A DNA stretch of 64,000 nucleotides from VRUE01 sp040879985 (lineage in GTDB: Bacteria > Actinomycetota > Thermoleophilia > Solirubrobacterales > 70-9), in NCBI GenBank assembly GCA_040879985.1, contig JBBDJH010000016.1, positions 186,001-250,000 of the forward strand, given 5' to 3'. The stretch's first letter is position 1; each line of letters opens with the position of its first letter. The position numbers and the translations under genes were made by a program. Positions 20,571-28,009 of this stretch are shown one piece after another. The notes beneath the pieces are model-generated. The model made no database searches and was not told the DNA's origin. It was given only the letters and a program-made list of their open reading frames with translations.

Positions 20571-21630
20571 ACGACCCCGCGTTCTACACATGGGGCCCGA
20601 TCCGATGATCGGTGGCGGCATGGCGGCGGCCTTGCGGGCCCTGCTCGAGTCTCCGCTTGGCGAGCGCTACGAGCTCGAGGTCGCTCCTACCTACCGTGGG
20701 GCCGAGCCGCTCGGCAGGTTTTTCATCTACTGCAGCGCACTTGCCCATCTGATCGGTTGGAGCCTGCGCGGGCGGGGGCGGATCGTCCATGTCCACGCCA
20801 CGGTCCGCGGCAGCATGTACCGCAAGGCAGTCTGTGTGCTCGCCGCCAAGGCGCTACGGCGCCGAGTGGTTCTGCAGGTCCACTCCGGGGCCGGCGACAT
20901 CGCCGATTTTCGCGCCGGTCGGGGTCGGCTCAGCCTCGCCCTCTTCCGCGCGGCTTTCCGTGCGGCCGACGCCGTGCTGGCAGTCTCGGCCAAGAGCGCC
21001 GACGCCCTCGCCTGCGCCTATCGGATGGAGCCTCCCGCCGTGGTGCCCAACGCGGCTCCGACGGTGGCCGCCTTCGAACGGCCGCCGGCTGTGGACGGAG
21101 AGCTGCGGGTCGCCTATCTGGGTGGTTTTGCCAACCCGGCAAAGGGCGGGGACGTGATGCTCGCTGCGCTCGAGCGGGCGCTTCCGGTCGCTCCCGACCT
21201 TGAGGTGACGATGGCCGGGCCCGGCGATCTGCCCCCGGCCGGCGCCGAGCTTGCTCGCGAGCATCCGCGGCTCTGCTGGGCCGGTTGGCTCGAGGCTCCC
21301 GAGCGGAATGAGCTGTTGCGAACTGCCCAGGTCCTGGTCATGCCGTCGCGCTCGGAGGGTTCGCCGATGGCGCTGCTCGAGGCGATGGCGTTCGGGCTGG
21401 CGCCCGTGGCGACCGAGGTCGGCGGGATTCCGGAGCTGGTCGTTGACGGGGAGGAGGGGCTGTTGGTTCCCTCTGAGGACCCCACTGCGCTCGCCGATGC
21501 ACTCGGTGGCCTCATCCGGGACCCGGCGCGGGTCGAGCGGCTGGGAGTGGCTGCGCGGCGGCGGGCCGAGCGACTCGACGCGGTGGAGGTCGCGGGCCGC
21601 CTCGACGCTCTCTACGCCCGGTTGCTTTGA
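20563..21630 (+). CDS. Glycosyltransferase family 4
   Basis: 355 residues. N-terminus VLHMGPDPMIGGGMAAALRALLES, acceptor-side HVHATVRGSMYRKAVCVLAAKALRR, then the donor half VAYLGGFANPAKGGDVMLAALE and VLVMPSRSEGSPMALLEAMAFGLAPVATEVGGIPELV with the E-x7-E motif and a LLVPSEDPTAL tail. Last plus-strand gene of the translationally coupled block 16140-21630. It converges with the Alg13-like gene, overlapping its 3' end by 19 bp. Confidence 0.9.
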   Translation: MPERPRVLHMGPDPMIGGGMAAALRALLESPLGERYELEVAPTYRGAEPLGRFFIYCSALAHLIGWSLRGRGRIVHVHATVRGSMYRKAVCVLAAKALRRRVVLQVHSGAGDIADFRAGRGRLSLALFRAAFRAADAVLAVSAKSADALACAYRMEPPAVVPNAAPTVAAFERPPAVDGELRVAYLGGFANPAKGGDVMLAALERALPVAPDLEVTMAGPGDLPPAGAELAREHPRLCWAGWLEAPERNELLRTAQVLVMPSRSEGSPMALLEAMAFGLAPVATEVGGIPELVVDGEEGLLVPSEDPTALADALGGLIRDPARVERLGVAARRRAERLDAVEVAGRLDALYARLL

Positions 21631-22094
21631 GCGCCCCGTCCGAGCAAGGCTGCTCGAACCTGTTGGGGGAGCGAGGGGTCAGTGGCCTCCCTACGGTCCG
21701 TTCGTGCCGGCGCTGTGCCTACAAGCTCACTCAGCTTCGCAGTGTCCCAGACGGCGATCGCGGCCCCGCGCTCCGCCAGCGCCCGGGTCAGTTCCGCCTG
21801 GTGTTCGTCGACGTGCTCGCCGAGCTCGTGGCGCCGTGGCGCCACAAGCGGAACGTGGCCCTCCCGACGGGCGCAGAGGATGCTGCCGACGCCCGCGTGG
21901 GTGATCACGACATCTGCCTCGCGAAAGCACGCGACCATCTCGTCGAAGCGCATGTAGGGGGCCGCGCGGGCGACGCCGGCCGGCGCCTTTCCAGGTCCGT
22001 ATTGAACGGTCAGCTCGGCGCCGTCGAAGCTGCCGAGTGCATCGAGTAGCCGCTGGAAGGGTTGGTGGTGGGTCCCGACGGTGACGAAGATCAC
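21612..22094 (-). CDS. Alg13/PssE-like glycosyltransferase C-terminal subunit
   Basis: About 160 residues. FVTVGTHHQPFQRLLDAL, ADVVITHAGVGSIL and PLVAPRRHELGEHVDEHQAEL are the donor-binding blocks of GT28 C-terminal domains (Alg13, PssE, Cps14G). A longer frame begins at 22148, but GTG at 22094 forms a GTGA overlap with the partner's TGA and gives the canonical N-terminus (GTG)IFVTVGTHHQPF. Alg13-type subunits work only with a membrane Alg14-type partner, here immediately upstream. Together they would add the second sugar (often UDP-glucose, -galactose or -GlcNAc) to the lipid carrier. Confidence 0.88.
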   Translation of the reverse strand: MIFVTVGTHHQPFQRLLDALGSFDGAELTVQYGPGKAPAGVARAAPYMRFDEMVACFREADVVITHAGVGSILCARREGHVPLVAPRRHELGEHVDEHQAELTRALAERGAAIAVWDTAKLSELVGTAPARTDRREATDPSLPQQVRAALLGRGAQSNRA

Positions 22095-22540
22095 AACACC
22101 GACCCCGCGTACTCGGCCCGGCGCAGCTGCTGTGCCGCCGCTGGCCACTGAGCGAAGAAGCGGTCCGCGAGAGGGTAGACGAGCCGGCCGGTCAGCGAGA
22201 TCGACTCGGTCCTCGTGACGCTCTCGACGTAGATCAGCCTGATCCGCAAGAGCTTTCCGATCAAGAAGAAAGGGACCGCGACGCCGGCTCCGGTGGAGAG
22301 GATCGCTTCGGGGCGCTGCCTGCGCAGCAGGCGCCAGGCAAGCGCGAGGTTGCGAAGCAGGTTCTTGACACTGCGGTTGGTCGGACCGCGTGCGAGGGTC
22401 ACCTGCTCATCCTCGAGCAACACGCCGACGTCGGCGCCCGGCAGCGTGACCCAGGCTCGCTCCGCATCGTGCCAGGCAGGCTTCAGCGCCAGCATCTGCT
22501 GCAGATGGCCACCGGGCGAGCAGACGAGAAGAACGTTCAT
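22091..22540 (-). CDS. Alg14/PssD-like glycosyltransferase N-terminal membrane subunit
   Basis: About 150 residues: NVLLVCSPGGHLQQMLAL (the GGHL loop diagnostic of Alg14/PssD/Cps14F), EAILSTGAGVAVPFFLIGKLLRIRLIYVES and a C-terminal PLADRFFAQWPAAAQQL. Alg14 proteins recruit Alg13 to the membrane and bind the lipid-linked acceptor. ATG 22540 is preferred over the GTG at 22549 because it puts MNVLLVCSPGG at the front. Divergent from the deacetylase at 22583; coupled to the Alg13-like gene by a 4-bp overlap. Confidence 0.88.
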   Translation of the reverse strand: MNVLLVCSPGGHLQQMLALKPAWHDAERAWVTLPGADVGVLLEDEQVTLARGPTNRSVKNLLRNLALAWRLLRRQRPEAILSTGAGVAVPFFLIGKLLRIRLIYVESVTRTESISLTGRLVYPLADRFFAQWPAAAQQLRRAEYAGSVL

Positions 22541-22582
22541 CGCAGGCACTGTATTGCGCCCGACGGCCTAGACTGTGGCGCC

Positions 22583-23383
22583 GTGCGAGCTCGCCTGCTG
22601 CGCAACCGCTCCGGCCGAGCCGGCTTTCTCTGCTACCACTCGATCGCTCCGCAGGGCCCGCGGTATCTGACCGTCTCGGCAGAGCTCTTCGAGCGCCAGC
22701 TCGACCTGTTGCGCCGCCGCGGGTTGCAGGGTGGGAGCCTCTCCTCCCTGACCGCCATCAGCGGAGGGGGCCGGATCGATCCGACGATCTTCCTCACCTT
22801 CGACGACGGCTTCCGAGACAACTACGAGACGGCGCTGCCCCTGCTGCGCACCTACGGCTTCAGCGCCTTCGTCTTCGTCCTGCCGCCACTGGTCGACGGC
22901 GGTGCTGATCTGCTCTGGCCCGAGGTGGCGGCCGAGTGCGCACGCTACAGCGAGACGATGCGCTCGGTCACGTGGGCGATGCTGGAGGAGATGAAGGAGG
23001 GCGGTTTCGAGGTCGGCAGCCACGGCCTTACGCACGCCCACCTCTCGCGGCTCGGCCCGGAGGCGCTGCGCGACGAGCTCTCGGACTCGCGTACGCGTAT
23101 CGCCGACCGGCTCGGCAGCTGCGACACGCTTGCCTATCCCTTCGGCGACTGGAACGAGGATGTTGCGAGCGCGGCAGGCGAGTGCGGCTACCGATTTGCC
23201 TTCAGCCTGCCCACCCGGTCAGGGCAGCGCGCCGCCACGCCCCATTCGATCCCCCGGATCAACGTCGATTACCGCGACGACGCCACCCGCTTCTCCGCCA
23301 AGCTGTCGCCGGTCGGCAAGCGGATCCTCCTCTCGCCGGCGGTCGCCGCATTGCGGCGCGGTCCGCGTCGGCTTCGGGGCTAG
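22583..23383 (+). CDS. Polysaccharide deacetylase (CE4 NodB domain)
   Basis: 266 residues from GTG 22583; an upstream in-frame ATG at 22469 lies inside the opposite-strand Alg14 gene and is unlikely. CE4 motifs: FLCYHSIAPQG, LTFDDGFRDNY (MT1 with the Asp-Asp pair), GSHGLTHAHLSRL (H-x3-H metal ligands), TLAYPFGDWNEDV (MT3). Like the protein at 10102 it lacks a signal peptide. Two deacetylases in one locus suggest the glycan is partly de-N-acetylated or that one acts on a lipid-linked intermediate. Confidence 0.9.
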   Translation: MRARLLRNRSGRAGFLCYHSIAPQGPRYLTVSAELFERQLDLLRRRGLQGGSLSSLTAISGGGRIDPTIFLTFDDGFRDNYETALPLLRTYGFSAFVFVLPPLVDGGADLLWPEVAAECARYSETMRSVTWAMLEEMKEGGFEVGSHGLTHAHLSRLGPEALRDELSDSRTRIADRLGSCDTLAYPFGDWNEDVASAAGECGYRFAFSLPTRSGQRAATPHSIPRINVDYRDDATRFSAKLSPVGKRILLSPAVAALRRGPRRLRG

Positions 23384-24456
23384 TCTGCTGCGGCCGCAAA
23401 TCCCGGCGCCGCCAGCCACTCAACATCGTCGGTGGCGGCGAAGTATGCGCACGGCGATCCACCGAACACCCAGATTTTCCCGTCGGCCACCGCGGCGGCA
23501 TGACCGTGGCGCGGCAACCGCATGTCGTCCAGGCGCTTCCATTTATCGGGGTCGCGAGGATCCCATTTTTGCACCGCACCGGTAACCGTGCCGGCGCCGT
23601 CGTTGCCCCCCCCGATCACGAGCACCGAGCCCTCGCTCGTAACGGCGGCGGGGCCCCCGGTGGGAACCCGCAGCGGCGGCAGGCGTTCCCAGCGGCGGCG
23701 TTTGACGTCGTAACGGCTTGCATCGCGGACGGCGAAGGAACGCGAGGTCCGGCCACCCAACACGTAGAGGTGGCCGTCAAGCGAGACAGCGCCGACATGC
23801 TCGCGTCGATCGGGCATATCCACAAGGCGCGACCATCGCTGCGTCTTGAAATCAAAGGCGAAGGTGTGCGAACTCGGCACGGTGTCGCGCGCTCCGCCGG
23901 CGGCGATCAGCCGGTCACCGACGACTGCTGCCGCCATAGCGCTGCGTGGCTCGGGCATGTCGGGCAACCGTGTCCAGCGGTCGCGGTCGGGCTCGTATCG
24001 GTAGAAGGTTTTGCGGGTCGCCCGATCGAGGTTGCGTCCGTAGCCGCCGAGGACGTAGAGGTCGTGGTCATAGCCGACGAGGCCGATGTGGTTGAGTGGC
24101 TGCGGCATCGGGGCCAGCTCAATGTAGGTTTCCGCATCGGGTGCGAAGCGGAGAACCCTGTCGCTCGAATCGAGCAGGAGGTCCCCGTCAGGGCGTTCAG
24201 TGATCCCCGTGGTGCCTCCGACGATGTAGACGTCGCCATCGAGCGTCGTGGCTCGCGGCTCGTCCAGGTCGAAGGGAAGGCTGGGCCCGGCTTGCCAGGG
24301 CGAAGAGACATTCGTGGTCGGCCTGCAACCCTTGGTTTCAAGGCCGAGCGCTTCCCTGAACTCGTACTCGACACCGGTGTCGGTAAGAGCGCCCAGCGGG
24401 AGCAGGATCACGATCGCAGCGACCAGCCCGATTGGCAGTATCTGCCAACCCCGCAT
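23380..24456 (-). CDS. Kelch-repeat beta-propeller protein, membrane-anchored
   Basis: 358 residues. One N-terminal membrane anchor or signal (ILPIGLVAAIVILLPLGAL) is followed by six kelch repeats, recognised by the double glycines at the end of strand 2: YIVGG, YVLGG, IAAGG, YVLGG, LVIGG and WVFGG, each followed by a W/Y-rich strand (RWTRLPDMPEPR, RWSRLVDMPDRR, RWERLPPLRVPT). This makes a closed six-bladed propeller outside the cell. No catalytic copper ligands like those of galactose oxidase are obvious. It overlaps the 3' end of the deacetylase by 4 bp. Binding or scaffolding of the polysaccharide is a guess from context. Confidence 0.85.
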   Translation of the reverse strand: MRGWQILPIGLVAAIVILLPLGALTDTGVEYEFREALGLETKGCRPTTNVSSPWQAGPSLPFDLDEPRATTLDGDVYIVGGTTGITERPDGDLLLDSSDRVLRFAPDAETYIELAPMPQPLNHIGLVGYDHDLYVLGGYGRNLDRATRKTFYRYEPDRDRWTRLPDMPEPRSAMAAAVVGDRLIAAGGARDTVPSSHTFAFDFKTQRWSRLVDMPDRREHVGAVSLDGHLYVLGGRTSRSFAVRDASRYDVKRRRWERLPPLRVPTGGPAAVTSEGSVLVIGGGNDGAGTVTGAVQKWDPRDPDKWKRLDDMRLPRHGHAAAVADGKIWVFGGSPCAYFAATDDVEWLAAPGFAAAAD

Positions 24457-25616
24457 CAGCTGCCGACGTGGGCTGGGGCAAGGAAGTCGGTAAGGCGATC
24501 CACGTCGATTCCAGCGGGGCGAAGGGCTCGCAGCAGGCGCTCCGCAACCGCCTTCCAGGTGAAAAGCTGCGAACGCTCGAAGGCACGCTCGCCGAGCCGG
24601 CGTGCGTAGCCGGGCTCGGAGAGCGCCACCATGGCTGTCGTCAGGGCATCTTCATCGTTCGGGTCGACGACGATCCCGCCGTTGCCGACAGCATCGGGGG
24701 CGCCACCGACGGTGGTGCCGATGCTCGCCAGGCCGGCAGCGCCGGCATCGAGGTAAGCGATGCCGAACGGCTCATAAGCGGACGGCATCACGAAGCAGGT
24801 CGCGTTGTGTATGAGTTCCCGGTACTTGTGCTGTGCGTCGGCAGAATCGAGGGGCAGCTCGCCGTGCCCGGTCACGCCGTCGGCGTCGACGTGGGGATGC
24901 CCGCCGACCAGATCCAGGGTTGCCGTCGGGTACCGCTGTTTCACCGCGTCGAACGATTTGACCACGGCGTCGCCGCGCTTGCGCTTCCAGTCGGCGCCGA
25001 CGAAGAGGAAGCGCGGGACGCTCCAGTCGCGCTCGACACGATCCGGCTCGGCGTTGCGACCGAAGCCGACGACATGAATCTTGTCGGCGGGTATGCCGTA
25101 GTCATCGCGTACCGATGCGGCCGCCCAGTGACTTCCGACGCAGCAGGCACGGCTGTGCCGGTAGATCGACCTCTGACGCTTGAGCCAGCGCCGCCGGGGC
25201 CGCTCCCCGACAGACTCGTACGCGTCGCCGGGCAAGCTGATCGCTTGGGCGAGCGTCATGTCCTCGAAGGTGACCGTGGGGAGCTCGACCGAAACCGCAT
25301 AACCGCTGCCGATCGTAACCGCCCCGTCGAGAGGCCCTGCCTTGCGCAGCGCTCGGTTTGCAGCCGCGCTGCAGGCGGCGGCATAGGCGCGGCTTCCCGC
25401 CTGGTCTGCCCATGACATGCCGAAGAGGCGGGCGGCCTTGCCGGCGCCCGGGAAGAGGGCTCCTACCGGTAGGGCCTCGCACCCGGCGGCCTCCAGCCCC
25501 CGCAGTAGGCTCGCGGGCACACCAGACCAGGTCCTGGGGTCGGCCGGATCGCCCTGTTGGACAACGGCTATACGGGCCAGAAGGGGATCGCCGGTCGCTG
25601 CCACCCGCCGAATCAT
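24456..25616 (-). CDS. Glycosyltransferase family 4
   Basis: 386 residues, GT-B. The C-terminal donor half reads PRFLFVGADWKRKRGDAVVKSFDA, CFVMPSAYEPFGIAYLDAGAAGL (E-x7-E-like with Asp at the second site) and GGAPDAVGNGGIVVDPNDEDAL. The N-terminal half contains AITIGSGYAVSVELPTVTFEDMT-like strands resembling GT4 enzymes of exopolysaccharide loci. Its stop shares a base with the kelch gene start, so the two are cotranscribed; the lyase-like gene at 25640 is just upstream. Confidence 0.88.
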   Translation of the reverse strand: MIRRVAATGDPLLARIAVVQQGDPADPRTWSGVPASLLRGLEAAGCEALPVGALFPGAGKAARLFGMSWADQAGSRAYAAACSAAANRALRKAGPLDGAVTIGSGYAVSVELPTVTFEDMTLAQAISLPGDAYESVGERPRRRWLKRQRSIYRHSRACCVGSHWAAASVRDDYGIPADKIHVVGFGRNAEPDRVERDWSVPRFLFVGADWKRKRGDAVVKSFDAVKQRYPTATLDLVGGHPHVDADGVTGHGELPLDSADAQHKYRELIHNATCFVMPSAYEPFGIAYLDAGAAGLASIGTTVGGAPDAVGNGGIVVDPNDEDALTTAMVALSEPGYARRLGERAFERSQLFTWKAVAERLLRALRPAGIDVDRLTDFLAPAHVGS

Positions 25617-25639
25617 TACCTATCGCCCGTGGGAACGAC

Positions 25640-26545
25640 TCAGCTTGGCGCGACGACGCTCAGGTTGCGCCCCAGCCGGGCCGCGTCGAGGCGAATCTCG
25701 GCGGTGCCGGGAATGCTGCCGCCGTTGCGGTAGAGGCCGTTCTTGATGTAGGCGTAGCTGTGGCCGGGAACGATCATGCTGACCCCGCTGCGAGCGTCCA
25801 CCAGCTGCCCATCGAGGAAGACCTCGTAGAAGCCGGCGTCTGTGCTGGAAGCGCGGAAGTGGATGACGACGTCGTGCCAGGCCTGCTCGCTGAGGGGAGC
25901 GAGGAAGCGATCGCCGTCCATTGCCTCGCCACTCGACCAGAGGCCACGTCCGCCGCCGCTCCCTTCGTCGCCCTCGTAGTCCCAGAGCTGCAGGCCGAAG
26001 GCGGGGCTGCCTTCGCCATCGCTCTTGAATTGCATGATCAGGTTGTGGGCGCCCGGCTGGCCGTAGACCATCGACTGCACGTTGATCGAGAAGGCGTAGT
26101 AGTACTCGTCGCCCTCGCGGAATTCGATCATCCCGCTGGTACTGCCGCCGCCGTTGCCGCCGAGGATCAGCTCGGAGCGGTCCTGAGAGCCGCTCAGCGC
26201 CACGTTGCTCGACCTGACGCCGCTGCGCACGATGTCGTCGCTGATGCCGGGCACCGCCTCGCCGACCCCCGCCGTATTCCAGTTCTGCAGTCCCCGCTCG
26301 AACCCGGCGTCGAGTAGGGCGCCGTTTCTCCGCTGCGGCCGAGGGCGGGTGACCGCTGCGTTGCTGGCGAGCCCGATCCGCTGGTGCGTCTGTGGGAGAT
26401 GGCGTTTCCCGGCCGTCTCGGACCTGTGCACTTGACTGGTCGCTGCGGAGGCGGGGGCGTCCAGTGAGAGCGTCAGCGCCAAGACGAGCCAGGTTGCGAT
26501 CGTAGCCAGGAACCGGAAGGTGCGATCTGTTGACGTGGTTGCCAC
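25640..26545 (-). CDS. Secreted heparin-lyase-I-like polysaccharide lyase
   Basis: 301 residues with a clear Sec signal (IATWLVLALTLSLDAPASAA). Residues 75-300 form a jelly-roll lectin/lyase domain of the heparin lyase I-like family: REGDEYYYAFSINV, HNLIMQFKSDGEGSPAFGLQ, WHDVVIHFRASSTDAGFYEV and AYIKNGLYRNGG, where the Q-F-K and Y-x-K-x-G-L-Y-R parts are the usual catalytic face. It probably cuts or trims an acidic glycan outside the cell. Its neighbour at 26645 is a close paralogue, so the pair arose by tandem duplication. Confidence 0.83.
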   Translation of the reverse strand: MATTSTDRTFRFLATIATWLVLALTLSLDAPASAATSQVHRSETAGKRHLPQTHQRIGLASNAAVTRPRPQRRNGALLDAGFERGLQNWNTAGVGEAVPGISDDIVRSGVRSSNVALSGSQDRSELILGGNGGGSTSGMIEFREGDEYYYAFSINVQSMVYGQPGAHNLIMQFKSDGEGSPAFGLQLWDYEGDEGSGGGRGLWSSGEAMDGDRFLAPLSEQAWHDVVIHFRASSTDAGFYEVFLDGQLVDARSGVSMIVPGHSYAYIKNGLYRNGGSIPGTAEIRLDAARLGRNLSVVAPS

Positions 26546-26611
26546 ATAGGTTCGCTCGGTTGTCCGGCATCGTTCCGCCAGCGTGTCAAGTGGTGGCTGG
26601 ACGCATGTACT

Positions 26612-26629
26612 AGGCCAGGTTTGTGGCCT
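26612..26629 (-). terminator. Small hairpin after the second lyase-like gene
   Basis: AGGCCA and TGGCCT pair around a GGTTTG loop 16 bp past the stop codon of the minus-strand gene at 26645. There is no U tract, so it is at best a weak or factor-assisted terminator. Confidence 0.35.
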
Positions 26630-26644
26630 GGGATGGGGATTGCG

Positions 26645-27874
26645 TCAGCTGATCGCGACGGAGGCGAGGCTGCGCCCCAATTGCGCCGCATCGAAACGGA
26701 CGTCGGAAGTGCCGGGGATGTTGCCGCCGTTGCGGTAGAGGCCGTTCTTGATGTAGGCGTAGGTTCGGTCGGGGCGGATCATGCTGATGCCGCTGCGCGA
26801 GTCGACGAGCTTGCCGTCGAGGAAGATCTCGTAGAAGCCGGTGGCCGTTCTCGAGGCCTTGAAGTGGATCACGACGTCGTGCCAGGCCTGCTCGCCGAGG
26901 GGGGCGAGAAAGCGGTCGCCGCCCATCGAACCGCCGTGTGACCAGAGCCCCCGGCCGCCGTCGTTGCCGTTGTCGCCCTCGTAGTCCCAGAGCTGCAGGC
27001 CGAAGGCGGGGCTGCCTTCGCCATCGCTCTTGAACTGCATGATCAGATTGTGGGCGCCGGGACGGCCATAGACCATTGACCTTACGTTCACGGAGAAGCC
27101 GTAGTAGTACTCGTCGCCCTCTCGAATGCGGACCGTGTCCGTCGTATCGCCGGTCCCCGTGCCGCCGAGGATCAGCTCGGATCGACTCTGCGATCCGATC
27201 AGGGCGACCTTGCCGGCTTGCGAGCCGCTGCGCACGATGTCGCTGACGACAGTCGGCACTACTTCGCCGACACCGGCGATGTTCCAGCCAAGCAGCCCGC
27301 TCTCGAAGTCCGCGGTGAGCAGGGGAGCATCGGGGGGGTCCGGCGAGAGACCGGGCTCGGGCTCCGGCTGCGGAGCGGGTTCGGGCGAGGACTCGGGCTC
27401 TGGCTCCGGCGCTGGTTCGGGGGCCGGCGCTGGTTCGGGGGCGGGTGCCGGCTTGTCCTTCTTGCCGCCGCCGCGGCTCTTGTCGGTCGAGCGGCTCGAC
27501 ACGTAGAGCACATGCGCCGCCCGGACGATGCGGCCGCCACGCCGGCGCACCTTTACGGCCAGCCTGTGTCGACCCTTGCTGAGGGTGGCGGTGTGAAGGT
27601 AGCCCCTGCGCTTGAACTTCCGGCCCGAGGTGCGCTCCACCCAGCGGCGCTTGCCGTCGACGAAGAACGCGACTCGCGTCGCGCCGCCCGAGACCTTGGT
27701 TGCGTAGCGCACGGTGGGATCGGCTGCCACCGCGTTCGGGGCGACGATTGCCAGGCCGCGGGGTGCGCCATGGGCCTGCGGCGGACCGGCGGCGAGAGCG
27801 AGTGCGGCCAGCAGGGCGCCGGCGAAGGCGGCGAGGACCCTGCTGTGGGTGGGGGTGTCGGCGAGGTCCTTCAC
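26645..27874 (-). CDS. Secreted heparin-lyase-I-like protein with Ig-like domain and Pro-Glu linker
   Basis: 409 residues. Order: signal peptide (AALLALALAAGPPQAHG region), an Ig-like strand domain (about 45-130; VRYATKVSGGATRVAFFVDGK, LSKGRHRLAVKVRRRGG), a long low-complexity Pro/Glu/Ala linker (about 135-195), then a lyase domain nearly the same as the neighbour's (EGDEYYYGFSVNV, HNLIMQFKSDGEGSPAFGLQ, AYIKNGLYRNGGNIPGT). The shared domain is highly similar between the two genes over about 220 residues; the N-terminal half is unique. Extracellular glycan lyase or binding protein; activity unproved. Confidence 0.83.
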   Translation of the reverse strand: MKDLADTPTHSRVLAAFAGALLAALALAAGPPQAHGAPRGLAIVAPNAVAADPTVRYATKVSGGATRVAFFVDGKRRWVERTSGRKFKRRGYLHTATLSKGRHRLAVKVRRRGGRIVRAAHVLYVSSRSTDKSRGGGKKDKPAPAPEPAPAPEPAPEPEPESSPEPAPQPEPEPGLSPDPPDAPLLTADFESGLLGWNIAGVGEVVPTVVSDIVRSGSQAGKVALIGSQSRSELILGGTGTGDTTDTVRIREGDEYYYGFSVNVRSMVYGRPGAHNLIMQFKSDGEGSPAFGLQLWDYEGDNGNDGGRGLWSHGGSMGGDRFLAPLGEQAWHDVVIHFKASRTATGFYEIFLDGKLVDSRSGISMIRPDRTYAYIKNGLYRNGGNIPGTSDVRFDAAQLGRSLASVAIS

Positions 27875-28009
27875 GGAGAGCTCGTCGTCGCCCGTCCGTC
27901 TTACGGCAAGCCGGTTGGCCCATCTCTGGACGGATGTCCGCTCAGGCCACAGCGGATGCGGGGATTCCGCAGGTTCCCTTGCGGCTTCAGCGCGCAGGCG
28001 GCGCGGCTA

